DNA from: Cupriavidus taiwanensis
GTDB taxonomy: Bacteria; Pseudomonadota; Gammaproteobacteria; Burkholderiales; Burkholderiaceae
Direction of reading: 5' to 3'
DNA: 64,000 bases
Assembly: GCF_900249755.1 (NCBI RefSeq)
Contig: NZ_LT976853.1
Coordinates: 2,391,274-2,455,273 of the forward strand
The notes under the pieces were generated by a model that was given only the letters and a program-made list of their open reading frames with translations, made no database searches and was not told where the DNA came from. The position numbers and the translations under genes were made by a program. Of this stretch, positions 46,631 to 53,822 are shown in pieces; position 1 is the first letter of the stretch, and each line of letters opens with the position of its first letter.

Positions 46631-46650
46631 CGGCGGCCCTGCGGCCGCCG
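46631..46650. other. Stem-loop between convergent genes
   Basis: An 8-bp GC stem (46631-46638 with 46643-46650, loop CTGC) lies between the convergent ends of the genes at 46234 and 46659. It has no T-run and is possibly a shared weak terminator. Confidence 0.35.
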
Positions 46651-46658
46651 CGCGACGC

Positions 46659-46943
46659 TCAGGCCTGGTCCTGCTCCGGCGGCAGCGCGCCCGCCAGCAC
46701 TTCATTGAGCAGCCCCGTCATGCCGCCCGGGTGATCGGCGGCCAGCGCCTGCAGGCGCTTCACCAGCGTGCCGTCGAGCTTGCACGCGAACGGCACCAGA
46801 CCTTGCTCCTGGTCCAGCCGGCGCTGCTCGCGCCGGTCCGGGCGCGCCGCGGCGCCGGGCATGCCGCCCCGCCCCGCCGCCGCCTGCTTCAGGCTGTTGG
46901 CGATCTTCAGGCCCTTGTTTTTTTCCAGGTCCGTTTTCTTCAC
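46659..46943 (-). CDS. Small basic conserved hypothetical protein
   Basis: A 94-residue cytoplasmic protein: basic N-terminal half (MKKTDLEKNKGLKIANSLKQ), an Arg/Gln-rich middle (RPDRREQRRLDQEQGLVPF) and a C-terminal segment, KLDGTLVKRLQALAADHPGG followed by MTGLLNEVL, that resembles a ribbon-helix-helix fold. I recall similar uncharacterised proteins in other proteobacteria. DNA binding is possible but not shown. Confidence 0.75.
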   Translation of the reverse strand: MKKTDLEKNKGLKIANSLKQAAAGRGGMPGAAARPDRREQRRLDQEQGLVPFACKLDGTLVKRLQALAADHPGGMTGLLNEVLAGALPPEQDQA

Positions 46944-47034
46944 GGCAATATCCGAAAGTCTGTAGAGGGCGGTATTGTACGCACTCGCGGGCGTCCACCG
47001 GGCCGGCGCTACAGTGGCGCGGGTGGGCGTTGGC

Positions 47035-47259
47035 TTATGCGTCGCTGACTTCGATCAGCTCGGCCGCCACGCGCTGGATCTCCGCATAGACCGGGATCGC
47101 GTCCATCGGGCCGGTGCAGCCCACCGCCGTGGCCTGGCTGGCGTCGGCGCCGGGCGGCAGGAACACGAACGCCATGCCGGGCTGCCAGCCGGGATGCTTG
47201 CGCAGGCTGTCGTTGAGGATGTCGAGATACTGCGCGCGCGTGAAGACGTGCCTTGCCAT
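47035..47259 (-). CDS. Small hypothetical protein
   Basis: A 74-residue protein starting MARHVFTRAQYLDILNDSL. The ATG at 47259 is chosen because GGAGGT lies seven bases before it; the longer frame upstream is ignored. It has no signal peptide, membrane helix or known motif. Function unknown. Confidence 0.75.
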   Translation of the reverse strand: MARHVFTRAQYLDILNDSLRKHPGWQPGMAFVFLPPGADASQATAVGCTGPMDAIPVYAEIQRVAAELIEVSDA

Positions 47260-47372
47260 CGCTACCTCCGGAATCCGCTGCCGATGCGCCGCGCGGGCGC
47301 GGGTGTCATGGCGGGGATCGTAGCATGGCAAGGACGCGCGGCGTCACCGTATGGCGCCGCGCGGCGGGCTGG

Positions 47373-47807
47373 TCAGCACTCGCCCTTCTTGGCCTGGCCG
47401 GGCGGGCAATGGTTGCCCTTGTCCTTTTCCTTGTGGCCTTTGTTGCCTTTGTCCTTGTTTTTGTCTTTATATCCGCCCTGGTCCCAGCGGCCCGGCACCA
47501 GCACCCAGCCGTCGCGCGCCTGGACCCAGCGCGGCGACTCATAGACGTAGCCCGGGCGCTCGCGCTCCCAGCGACCCTTTTTCCAGGCGTGCTTGCGGTG
47601 GTGATCGTCCCAGTCCCAGTAGCCGGGCATCCAGACGTAGCCGGCGCGCGGCGCGGGCACGGCCTCGTAGATCGGCGCCGGCGGCGGCACGCCGATGGCA
47701 ATGTTGACCGACACCTGGGCCATCGACGCCGCACTGAACGTCAGGCCCGAACCGAGCAACGCGGCCAGCAGCAGGGCCCTGGCCGGGCGAAGCGCGCAAT
47801 CCGTCAT
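47373..47807 (-). CDS. YXWGXW-repeat exported protein with Lys/Gly-rich tail
   Basis: A 144-residue exported protein: a signal peptide (about 1-31, ending ASMAQ), VNIAIGVPPPAPIYEAVP, then aromatic repeats (YVWMPGYWDWDDHHRKH, WKKGRWERERPGYVYESPRW, WVLVPGRWDQGGY) typical of YXWGXW proteins of beta-proteobacteria, and a tail of KDKNKDKGNKGHKEKDKG type ending in two Cys. AAAGGA precedes the ATG. The role is unknown; probably an envelope or surface structural protein. Confidence 0.83.
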   Translation of the reverse strand: MTDCALRPARALLLAALLGSGLTFSAASMAQVSVNIAIGVPPPAPIYEAVPAPRAGYVWMPGYWDWDDHHRKHAWKKGRWERERPGYVYESPRWVQARDGWVLVPGRWDQGGYKDKNKDKGNKGHKEKDKGNHCPPGQAKKGEC

Positions 47808-47943
47808 GGGAGTCCTTTCTTGTGGAGGAACATGCCCATAGTCTAGTGTGCGGGGAACCGCCCGCAAGGCAAGAATCGATATCGGCCGGCCACGGATGCC
47901 GGCGCGCAACAGCCCGGTACGAGCCGCTTGCGCTAACGCGAGG

Positions 47944-48147
47944 CTAGTGATCCTCGGCCATCGCCTTGAGCTGGGCCTCGCCGGCAACGCGCGCGGCATC
48001 GGAGGTGGTGAAGGTATCGTCCGACACAATGGCGCGCCGGACCTGCTGCGCGCTGAAATCCACCAGCGCGATGACCCACACGTAGCGCCCCGCCTGGGGT
48101 GCGGTCTGCACGAAAGCCTTCAGGTTGTGGCGCGATTCATTGGCCAT
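47944..48147 (-). CDS. Small hypothetical protein
   Basis: A 67-residue protein, MANESRHNLKAFVQTAPQAG onward, with no signal peptide or recognised domain. A possible ribosome site (CCGGAGA) precedes the ATG. Likely real, because the frame is isolated and codon use matches neighbours, but this is the least certain of the small genes here. Confidence 0.6.
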   Translation of the reverse strand: MANESRHNLKAFVQTAPQAGRYVWVIALVDFSAQQVRRAIVSDDTFTTSDAARVAGEAQLKAMAEDH

Positions 48148-48215
48148 GATCCATCTCCGGTTGAGACGTGCCGCAGCACAGGGGGTCAGGCAACTCTAGC
48201 ACAAGGCCCGCAGGC

Positions 48216-48620
48216 TCACCGGCCGCCGGCCTCGGTGGCGAAGGCGCGCAATTCGCGCGCCCGCGCGGCCGTCATGTCCAGCATGCAGCCCGCGCCGGCC
48301 ACGCGCGCGGCGCTGCCGCCGGCCGGATTGGAAACGAAAGCGCAATGGGCCTGCCGGTACTCGAGCCAGACCCGCTGCGCCACCCGCAACTGCCCGGTGC
48401 GCGGCGGCTCCAGCCGCCGCAGCAGCGACTGATAGGCGCGGTTCAGCGCCGCCTCCTGGACCCGCGACTCCAGCGCGGCACAGTTGAGCATGTCGGCGGT
48501 CGACACAGCCTTGCCCATGCAGCGCTCATAGTCGGCGCTCAGGCCGCCATTGCCCGCGGCGCCGGCGGGGATGGCCGCCACGGCCAGGCCGGCGACGGCA
48601 ACATATGCGAAGACGCGCAT
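48216..48620 (-). CDS. LprI-like (DUF1311) exported protein
   Basis: A 134-residue exported protein with a signal peptide MRVFAYVAVAGLAVAAIPAG, then the DUF1311/LprI N-terminal pattern: ADYERCMGKAVSTADMLNCA, ALNRAYQSLLRRL, AQRVWLEYRQAHCAF and a final Cys in GAGCMLDMTAARARELRAF. Four cysteines suggest two disulfides. Some members inhibit lysozyme. Together with the MliC-like gene at 45768 this gives two candidate lysozyme inhibitors within 3 kb. Confidence 0.82.
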   Translation of the reverse strand: MRVFAYVAVAGLAVAAIPAGAAGNGGLSADYERCMGKAVSTADMLNCAALESRVQEAALNRAYQSLLRRLEPPRTGQLRVAQRVWLEYRQAHCAFVSNPAGGSAARVAGAGCMLDMTAARARELRAFATEAGGR

Positions 48621-48682
48621 GGCAGCTCTCCGTTTGCGTGGTTGTGACAAGACGAGACGGACCCAGGTGCTGCGCGGTCCGT

Positions 48683-49144
48683 TCAGGCGAGCCAGCGGCC
48701 CAGCGTCGCCACGGCGATATTGGCCAGCCCGAGCACCAGGTTGGTCCCGACCGCCTGCCGGATGCGGTTCAGCGCGGCACCGGCGGCCGGCCAGTCCTGG
48801 GCGTCCACGGCCCGGCCCAGCGCCCGATACGGGCCGAACCATACGTAGCAGAAAATCCCCGCCATGACGATGCCGATGCCCAGCATCAGGTGCCAGTTGC
48901 GCGGCGCGCCAGCCATGCCCACCGCCGCCATCATCGCGCCACCGCTTAGCAGGATTGCGACCACCGACGCCCACACCCATGGGAAAAACCGGTCAAACAC
49001 GCCGCGCCACAGGCGCAGGCGCGGCGGCGGCTCCAGCACGGCGCCGGCCACCGGCCGCAGGCACAGGTAGGCGAAGAACATGCCGCCGACCCAGACGGCG
49101 ACGCCGGTCAGGTGCAGCATGCGGAGAAGGGGGTCGGCGATCAT
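48683..49144 (-). CDS. CopD-like four-helix membrane protein
   Basis: A 153-residue inner-membrane protein with four hydrophobic helices (about residues 5-28, 52-75, 82-102 and 128-150). The N-terminal LLRMLHLTGVAVWVGGMFFA, with a His in the first helix, resembles the CopD/YqaA-type haem or copper membrane domain. The ATG at 49144 is preferred over one 39 bases upstream. The substrate or cofactor is unproven. The 283 bp between this gene and yfiR hold nothing I can identify. Confidence 0.78.
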   Translation of the reverse strand: MIADPLLRMLHLTGVAVWVGGMFFAYLCLRPVAGAVLEPPPRLRLWRGVFDRFFPWVWASVVAILLSGGAMMAAVGMAGAPRNWHLMLGIGIVMAGIFCYVWFGPYRALGRAVDAQDWPAAGAALNRIRQAVGTNLVLGLANIAVATLGRWLA

Positions 49145-49427
49145 GGCGGCACGCGGCAGGGCGCGGGTTGGGGCGATGACCACATTCTAAGTGTTGTGGC
49201 CGCCACGGCGAAGCCGGGCGGGCTTCAGGAAAGCAACAGCGGGCCGATAAACATTTCGTATCACGCCGCGTCATGAGCCGGTTCCGCAGGATCTCGCTCG
49301 CGCAGCCCGATTTCGCCCAAGCCATTGCACGGCCGGGCGCTTGACCGTCCGGAACCCAGCCCCAGACAATACCCTCGGCCAGACCACAACACCGCAAGCG
49401 GCCGCTCCGCCCCCTTCATTCCAGACC

Positions 49428-50030
49428 ATGGCGCCTGCCCCAGCCAGCCCTCCTCCGACCGCGTCCGCTGCCCGTGCGCGACCGCTGCTGCGCCGCGGCC
49501 TGACGGCCGCTCTGCTTGCCGTGACGCTGGCGGTGCTGCCCGCCATGCTGCCGCCCGTTGTCACCGCGCAACCTGCCCCGCAACGGGCCGACCTGGTCGC
49601 GCGCGTGGTCATCAGCCTGCTCGGCTACGCGCGCTGGCCGGTGGAGCGCGATCCGGTGCGGCTGTGCGTGGATCATGCCAGCCGCTATGCGGCCCGGCTG
49701 AGGGAGGGTGGCACGCTCGCCAATGGCCGCACGGTGCAGACCCGGCAGGTCGACGTGCTGGCCGACATGCTGCATCCGGCGTGCGATGCGCTGTACGTGG
49801 GCACCATGAACGAACCGCGCCGCAAGCGCCTGTCGGCCGAATTGACCGGCCGCCCGGTGCTGGTCATCGCCGAAGAAGACTTCGAGTGCGAGGTGGGCAG
49901 CATGTTCTGCCTCAACATCCGCGACAGCCAGGTCTCGTTCCGCGTCAATCTCGATACCCTCGCCCGCAGCGGCGTGCACATGCATCCCGGCGTGCTGCAG
50001 CTCGGCCGCCGCAAGGGAGCGCCGTCATGA
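49428..50030 (+). CDS. yfiR: YfiR-like periplasmic repressor of the diguanylate cyclase
   Basis: A periplasmic protein that holds the cyclase YfiN inactive until the envelope is stressed. It has 200 residues with a signal segment after an extended N-terminus (hydrophobic run about 25-46). Four Cys in the family spacing are visible (RLC, PAC, and FEC-x6-C in FECEVGSMFC), expected to form the two structural disulfides of YfiR. It overlaps yfiN by four bases (50027-50030). Confidence 0.88.
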   Translation: MAPAPASPPPTASAARARPLLRRGLTAALLAVTLAVLPAMLPPVVTAQPAPQRADLVARVVISLLGYARWPVERDPVRLCVDHASRYAARLREGGTLANGRTVQTRQVDVLADMLHPACDALYVGTMNEPRRKRLSAELTGRPVLVIAEEDFECEVGSMFCLNIRDSQVSFRVNLDTLARSGVHMHPGVLQLGRRKGAPS

Positions 50031-51292
50031 GCCAGCCCCGGCCGGTGCGCGGGCAAGGCGCGCGCCCCACCCTCTACAGCGTGCTGCGCCGCATCCACCT
50101 GGGCGTGGCGCTGATCGCGGTATGCACCGCCGGCCTGGCGCTGACCGCGATCGGCGTCACCGCGCTGCGCGTCTACGCCGACCACAACGTGCGGCTGGTG
50201 GCGCGCTCGATCGCCTATACGCTGGAAGCGCCGGTGGTGTTCCGCGACCAGCCCGCCACCGCGGAAACGCTGGCGGCGATCGCGGCCTCGGAAGACATCG
50301 CCCGCGCCACCGTCTATGACCGCGACCACCACGTGCTGGCGGTGTGGGAGCGGCCCGGCCAGGCGCCGCTGACCGGCTTGCGCCATGCACTGGTCGAATG
50401 GCTGGGCACGGAAGCCGTCGAGCAGCCCATCCTGCACCAGGCGCAAACGGTCGGCATGCTGCGCGTCAGCGGCGACCCGCGCAACCTGCTGCATTTCCTG
50501 CTGCAGGGCGCGCTGGGCCTGCTGGCCTGCCTGCTGCTGACCGCCGTCGGCGCCCACTACCTGGCCAGCCGGCTGCTGGTGCAGATCATCGAGCCGCTGC
50601 GCAACCTGATGCGGGTGGCGCACGCGGTCCGTTCCGAGCGCGATTTCGCGCAGCGCACGCCGCCGGCCAGCATCGCCGAACTCAATGCGCTCAGCGAAGA
50701 CTTCAACGGCCTGCTCGACGAACTGCAGACCTGGCAGAACCAGATGCAGCACGAGAACCGCTCGCTCGCCCACCGCGCCAACCACGATGCGCTGACCGGG
50801 CTGCTGAACCGCGCCGCCTTCGTCGAGGCGCTGGAGCACGCCGTGCGCCACGCGGCCGCCAACGACGAATATGCCGCGGTGCTGTATCTCGACAGCGACG
50901 ATTTCAAGCACATCAACGACCGCCACGGCCATGCCGCCGGCGACGCGGTGCTGGTCGCGGTGGCCCAGCGCATCCGCGCCAGCCTGCGCGCCCGCGACAC
51001 CGTGGCGCGCATCGGCGGCGACGAATTCGCGGTACTGGCCACCGCGCTGCGCGCGCCGGACGATGCGATCCAGATCGCCGAACATATCCTGCAGGCGATG
51101 GCCTGCCCCATCGACCTGCCAGACGGCAGCGCGGTGCAGGCCTCGCTCAGCATCGGGCTGGCCGTCTTCCCTGTCCATGCGCAAGGCAGCCAGGCGCTGC
51201 TGCACGCCGCCGACGCCGCCATGTACGGCGCCAAGCGGCGCTCCGGCGGCATCTGGCAAAGCGCCGAGCCGCGCCTGGACGTCACGCAGTGA
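50027..51292 (+). CDS. yfiN: YfiN-like membrane diguanylate cyclase
   Basis: An inner-membrane cyclic-di-GMP synthase of 421 residues: membrane helix (about 25-47), periplasmic CHASE8-type domain (about 50-145), second helix (about 150-175), HAMP and GGDEF domain. The active site GGDEF is at 330-334, with the I-site RARD five residues upstream, so both synthesis and product inhibition should work. It is translationally coupled to yfiR and followed 8 bp later by yfiB. Confidence 0.93.
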   Translation: MSQPRPVRGQGARPTLYSVLRRIHLGVALIAVCTAGLALTAIGVTALRVYADHNVRLVARSIAYTLEAPVVFRDQPATAETLAAIAASEDIARATVYDRDHHVLAVWERPGQAPLTGLRHALVEWLGTEAVEQPILHQAQTVGMLRVSGDPRNLLHFLLQGALGLLACLLLTAVGAHYLASRLLVQIIEPLRNLMRVAHAVRSERDFAQRTPPASIAELNALSEDFNGLLDELQTWQNQMQHENRSLAHRANHDALTGLLNRAAFVEALEHAVRHAAANDEYAAVLYLDSDDFKHINDRHGHAAGDAVLVAVAQRIRASLRARDTVARIGGDEFAVLATALRAPDDAIQIAEHILQAMACPIDLPDGSAVQASLSIGLAVFPVHAQGSQALLHAADAAMYGAKRRSGGIWQSAEPRLDVTQ

Positions 51293-51300
51293 GAACCCAC

Positions 51301-51822
51301 ATGTTTGCAAGCCGTCCCCTGACCGATCACAAATTCCGCTGGAAGTCCTGGCTGGCCGCGGCGATGCTGGCCAGCCTGGCGCTGGCCGGCTGCCAGACCG
51401 CACCGCCCGACGGACGGCTGTCGCCGGCGCAGCTGGCCGTGCTGCAGCAGGAAGGCTTTACGCTGACAGGAGAAGGCTGGGAACTGGGCCTCAGCGACAA
51501 GGTGCTGTTCGGCTTCAACGAGGACCTGATCGAAGGCGAGCGTGCCGCCAACGTGCGGCGCATCGGCCGGGCGCTGAGCGGCGTGGGCATCGAGCACCTG
51601 CGCGTGGACGGCCATACCGATGACGCCGGCGCGGCGGAATACAACCAGTCGCTGTCGGTGCGGCGCGCCGAAGCCGTGGCCAGGCTGCTGGCCGATGCCG
51701 GCTTTGCGCGGGACCACATCGAAGTCCGCGGGCTGGGCAAGACCCGTCCGGTGGCGGACAACCGCACCGCCGCGGGACGCGCCGAGAACCGGCGCGTCGC
51801 CATCATCGTTTCAGTGGACTAG
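51301..51822 (+). CDS. yfiB: YfiB-like OmpA-domain lipoprotein
   Basis: An outer-membrane lipoprotein of 173 residues that in YfiRNB systems sequesters YfiR when the envelope is perturbed. It has a lipoprotein signal with lipobox LALAGC (Cys at about 31). The OmpA-like peptidoglycan-binding domain (about 60-173) contains LRVDGHTDDAGAAEYNQSLS and the Arg-containing motif RTAAGRAENRRVAI. It is the third gene of the operon and ends six bases before the convergent gene at 51828. Confidence 0.92.
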   Translation: MFASRPLTDHKFRWKSWLAAAMLASLALAGCQTAPPDGRLSPAQLAVLQQEGFTLTGEGWELGLSDKVLFGFNEDLIEGERAANVRRIGRALSGVGIEHLRVDGHTDDAGAAEYNQSLSVRRAEAVARLLADAGFARDHIEVRGLGKTRPVADNRTAAGRAENRRVAIIVSVD

Positions 51823-51827
51823 CGCGC

Positions 51828-52100
51828 TCAGTCGCCGAAGGGATTGGGCGCGCGGTTCTCCAGCGCCTCGTTCAGGTCGAACTCGTCGCGCACCTTGTCG
51901 ACCGCCGCGCGCACGCTGGCCGCATAGCCGTGCAGGTTGTCGAAGGCCATGTCCCAGTTGCGGCCGCGCGCATCGCGCGGATGCGGCTGCGGTGCCGGCA
52001 CCCGGATCCGGGGACCGTCCTCGCCGATTTCATCGATCTGCTGGATACGCCGGCTGACCTCGTCCTGCAAGGCACGCCGGCCGCGCTCACGCTTGGGCAT
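51828..52100 (-). CDS. Small hypothetical protein
   Basis: A 90-residue cytoplasmic protein, basic N-terminus (MPKRERGRRALQDEVSRRI), a Pro-rich middle and an acidic helical C-terminus (DKVRDEFDLNEALENRAPNP). GGAG lies seven bases before the ATG. No domain recognised. It is convergent with yfiB, with five bases between the stops. Confidence 0.75.
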   Translation of the reverse strand: MPKRERGRRALQDEVSRRIQQIDEIGEDGPRIRVPAPQPHPRDARGRNWDMAFDNLHGYAASVRAAVDKVRDEFDLNEALENRAPNPFGD

Positions 52101-52161
52101 GACTGACTCCTGGCTGAATCCCGATGCATGCTAGCACGCGTCTGCCTGGACTTGCAGGCTC

Positions 52162-53010
52162 TTACAGCGCCGCCTTGGCCGCCTGGTAAGCCGCATACAG
52201 GCGCGCGAACACCGGCCCCGGCACGCCCTTGCCGATCTGGCGGCCATCGATGCTGACCACCGGCAGCAACTCCTTGCTGGCCGACGACAGCAGCACCTCG
52301 TCGGCGGCAAACACCTCGTCCCTGCCGATCCGGCGCGACTCCAGCGCAATCCCCATCGCCTCGCAGATTTCCTCCATGAAGCCGTAGCGGATGCCTTCCA
52401 GGATCAGGTTGTCCTTGGGCGGCGCCGCCACGCGGCCATCGCGCACCAGCCACACATTGGACGCCGACGCCTCGGTCAGCCAGCCGTCGCGGAACTGGAT
52501 CGCCTCGGTCACGCCCTGCTCCACCGCATGCTGCGCCGCCAGCACGTTGCCGAGCAGCGAGGTCGACTTGATCTGGCAATTGAGCCAGCGCCGGTCCTCC
52601 ATCGTCACGCACGCGACGCCCTGCCCGACCATCTGCGCCGACGGCAGCGCCATCGGATTGGTCATGATCAGCACCGTCGGCACCACTTCCTTCGGGAACG
52701 CATGGGTGCGCCTGGCCACGCCCCGCGTCACCTGGATATAGACAAGCTGGTCCGACAGCCCGTTGGCCTGGACTACCTCGCCGACACGCTCCAGCCACTG
52801 CGCCGCGCTGTACGGGTCGGGAATGCCGATGCCCTCCAGGCTCCGGTGCAGCCGCGCCAGGTGCTGCGCGCCGCGGAACGGCTTGCCGTGGTAGTACGGG
52901 ATCACCTCATAGATGCCGTCGCCGAAGATAAAGCCGCGGTCCAGTACCGGGATGCGGGCTTCGGAGAGCGGGGTCAGGGTGCCGTTGAGGTGGACGATGG
53001 GGTCGGACAT
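52162..53010 (-). CDS. Class IV aminotransferase, probably D-amino acid aminotransferase
   Basis: A PLP-dependent fold-type IV enzyme of 282 residues. The active-site Lys is in the NCQIKSTSLLGNVLA stretch near residue 148. N-terminal LDRGFIFGDGIYEVIPYY and LTEASASNVWLVRDG, then LEGIRYGFMEEIC, are those of D-alanine transaminase (Dat)-like proteins; branched-chain transaminase or aminodeoxychorismate lyase are alternatives. Nothing nearby points to a pathway. Confidence 0.88.
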   Translation of the reverse strand: MSDPIVHLNGTLTPLSEARIPVLDRGFIFGDGIYEVIPYYHGKPFRGAQHLARLHRSLEGIGIPDPYSAAQWLERVGEVVQANGLSDQLVYIQVTRGVARRTHAFPKEVVPTVLIMTNPMALPSAQMVGQGVACVTMEDRRWLNCQIKSTSLLGNVLAAQHAVEQGVTEAIQFRDGWLTEASASNVWLVRDGRVAAPPKDNLILEGIRYGFMEEICEAMGIALESRRIGRDEVFAADEVLLSSASKELLPVVSIDGRQIGKGVPGPVFARLYAAYQAAKAAL

Positions 53011-53127
53011 GGGAGCATGCTGGCTGTTCGAAAGAGATGCCTGATTCTTTCACGGGCTGCCCGGCAACGTCATGCAATCTGCGCATGAAGCCGGCGCGGC
53101 GCCTCACGCCGGCACGGGCGCACGCAC

Positions 53128-53619
53128 TCAGGCCGGCGCCAGCGCTTTCGACAACAACACCGTGGTAAAGCCGCTGTCCCAGCTTTCATCGGGATAGAAA
53201 TCGATCTCGGCATAGCCATGGCGCCGATAGAACGCGCGGCTCTGCTGGTTGAACGTATCTGTCTCCAGCCTCGCCTCGCGATGCCCGGCGCGGGCCATCC
53301 CGGCCTCCGCATGCGCCAGCAGCGCCCCGCCCAAACCCATACGCTGCCATGCGCGGCCGACATGCAATGCCCAGATGAAGTTGTTTTCCCAATCGACCAT
53401 CGCGGCCGGCACGCCGTCCACGCAGGCGACATGAAAGGCCTGCAGGCGTGATTCGACGTAGCTGCGGGTCTTGCCCTGCTGTTCGAAGGCAGCTGCCGCG
53501 GCCGGCGCCAGTTGCGGCTTCCAGGTGCCGAGGTAGGTGTCGGTCAGGATGGCTTCCACGGCTTGCGCGTCCGAGGGCAAGGCGGGGCGGATTTCGAAAT
53601 GGGGGGTGAGTTTGGTCAT
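53128..53619 (-). CDS. GNAT-family N-acetyltransferase
   Basis: A 163-residue acetyl-CoA-dependent acetyltransferase. The CoA-binding motif appears as VGRAWQRMGLGGALLAHAEA near residues 87-106, followed by EARLETDTFNQQSRAFYRRH and GY, the usual motif B. I use the ATG at 53619 (MTKLTPHFEIRPAL); another in-frame ATG lies 12 bases upstream. The substrate is unknown. Last gene before the low-GC cassette. Confidence 0.88.
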   Translation of the reverse strand: MTKLTPHFEIRPALPSDAQAVEAILTDTYLGTWKPQLAPAAAAAFEQQGKTRSYVESRLQAFHVACVDGVPAAMVDWENNFIWALHVGRAWQRMGLGGALLAHAEAGMARAGHREARLETDTFNQQSRAFYRRHGYAEIDFYPDESWDSGFTTVLLSKALAPA

Positions 53620-53760
53620 GGCCGGGAGCATGTCTGGACAACAAATATCGCCGCGCCGGGCGAGAGCAAATTACCCATTGCAGGCCGGCCGCAATATGCC
53701 ACAAAGCGCACACGATGGTACCAGTTGCAATCATTCGTTAGAGCCAACGACAAATCTTGC

Positions 53761-53812
53761 TTGCCTCCGGCAGCATTCCGCCTAAGATCGAATCCAGACT
53801 GGATTCAATTTA
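53761..53812 (+). promoter_or_regulatory. Promoter and operator of the metallophosphoesterase cassette
   Basis: -35 TTGCCT (53761-53766), a 16-bp spacer and -10 TAAGAT (53783-53788). Overlapping the predicted start is a perfect 17-bp palindrome GAATCCAG-A-CTGGATTC (53790-53806), whose right flank continues CAATTTA to 53812. Positions 53792-53812 match 19 of 21 bases at 59524-59544 over the GntR gene start, so this is very probably the GntR operator. Confidence 0.75.
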
Positions 53813-53822
53813 AAGGCGCGAG

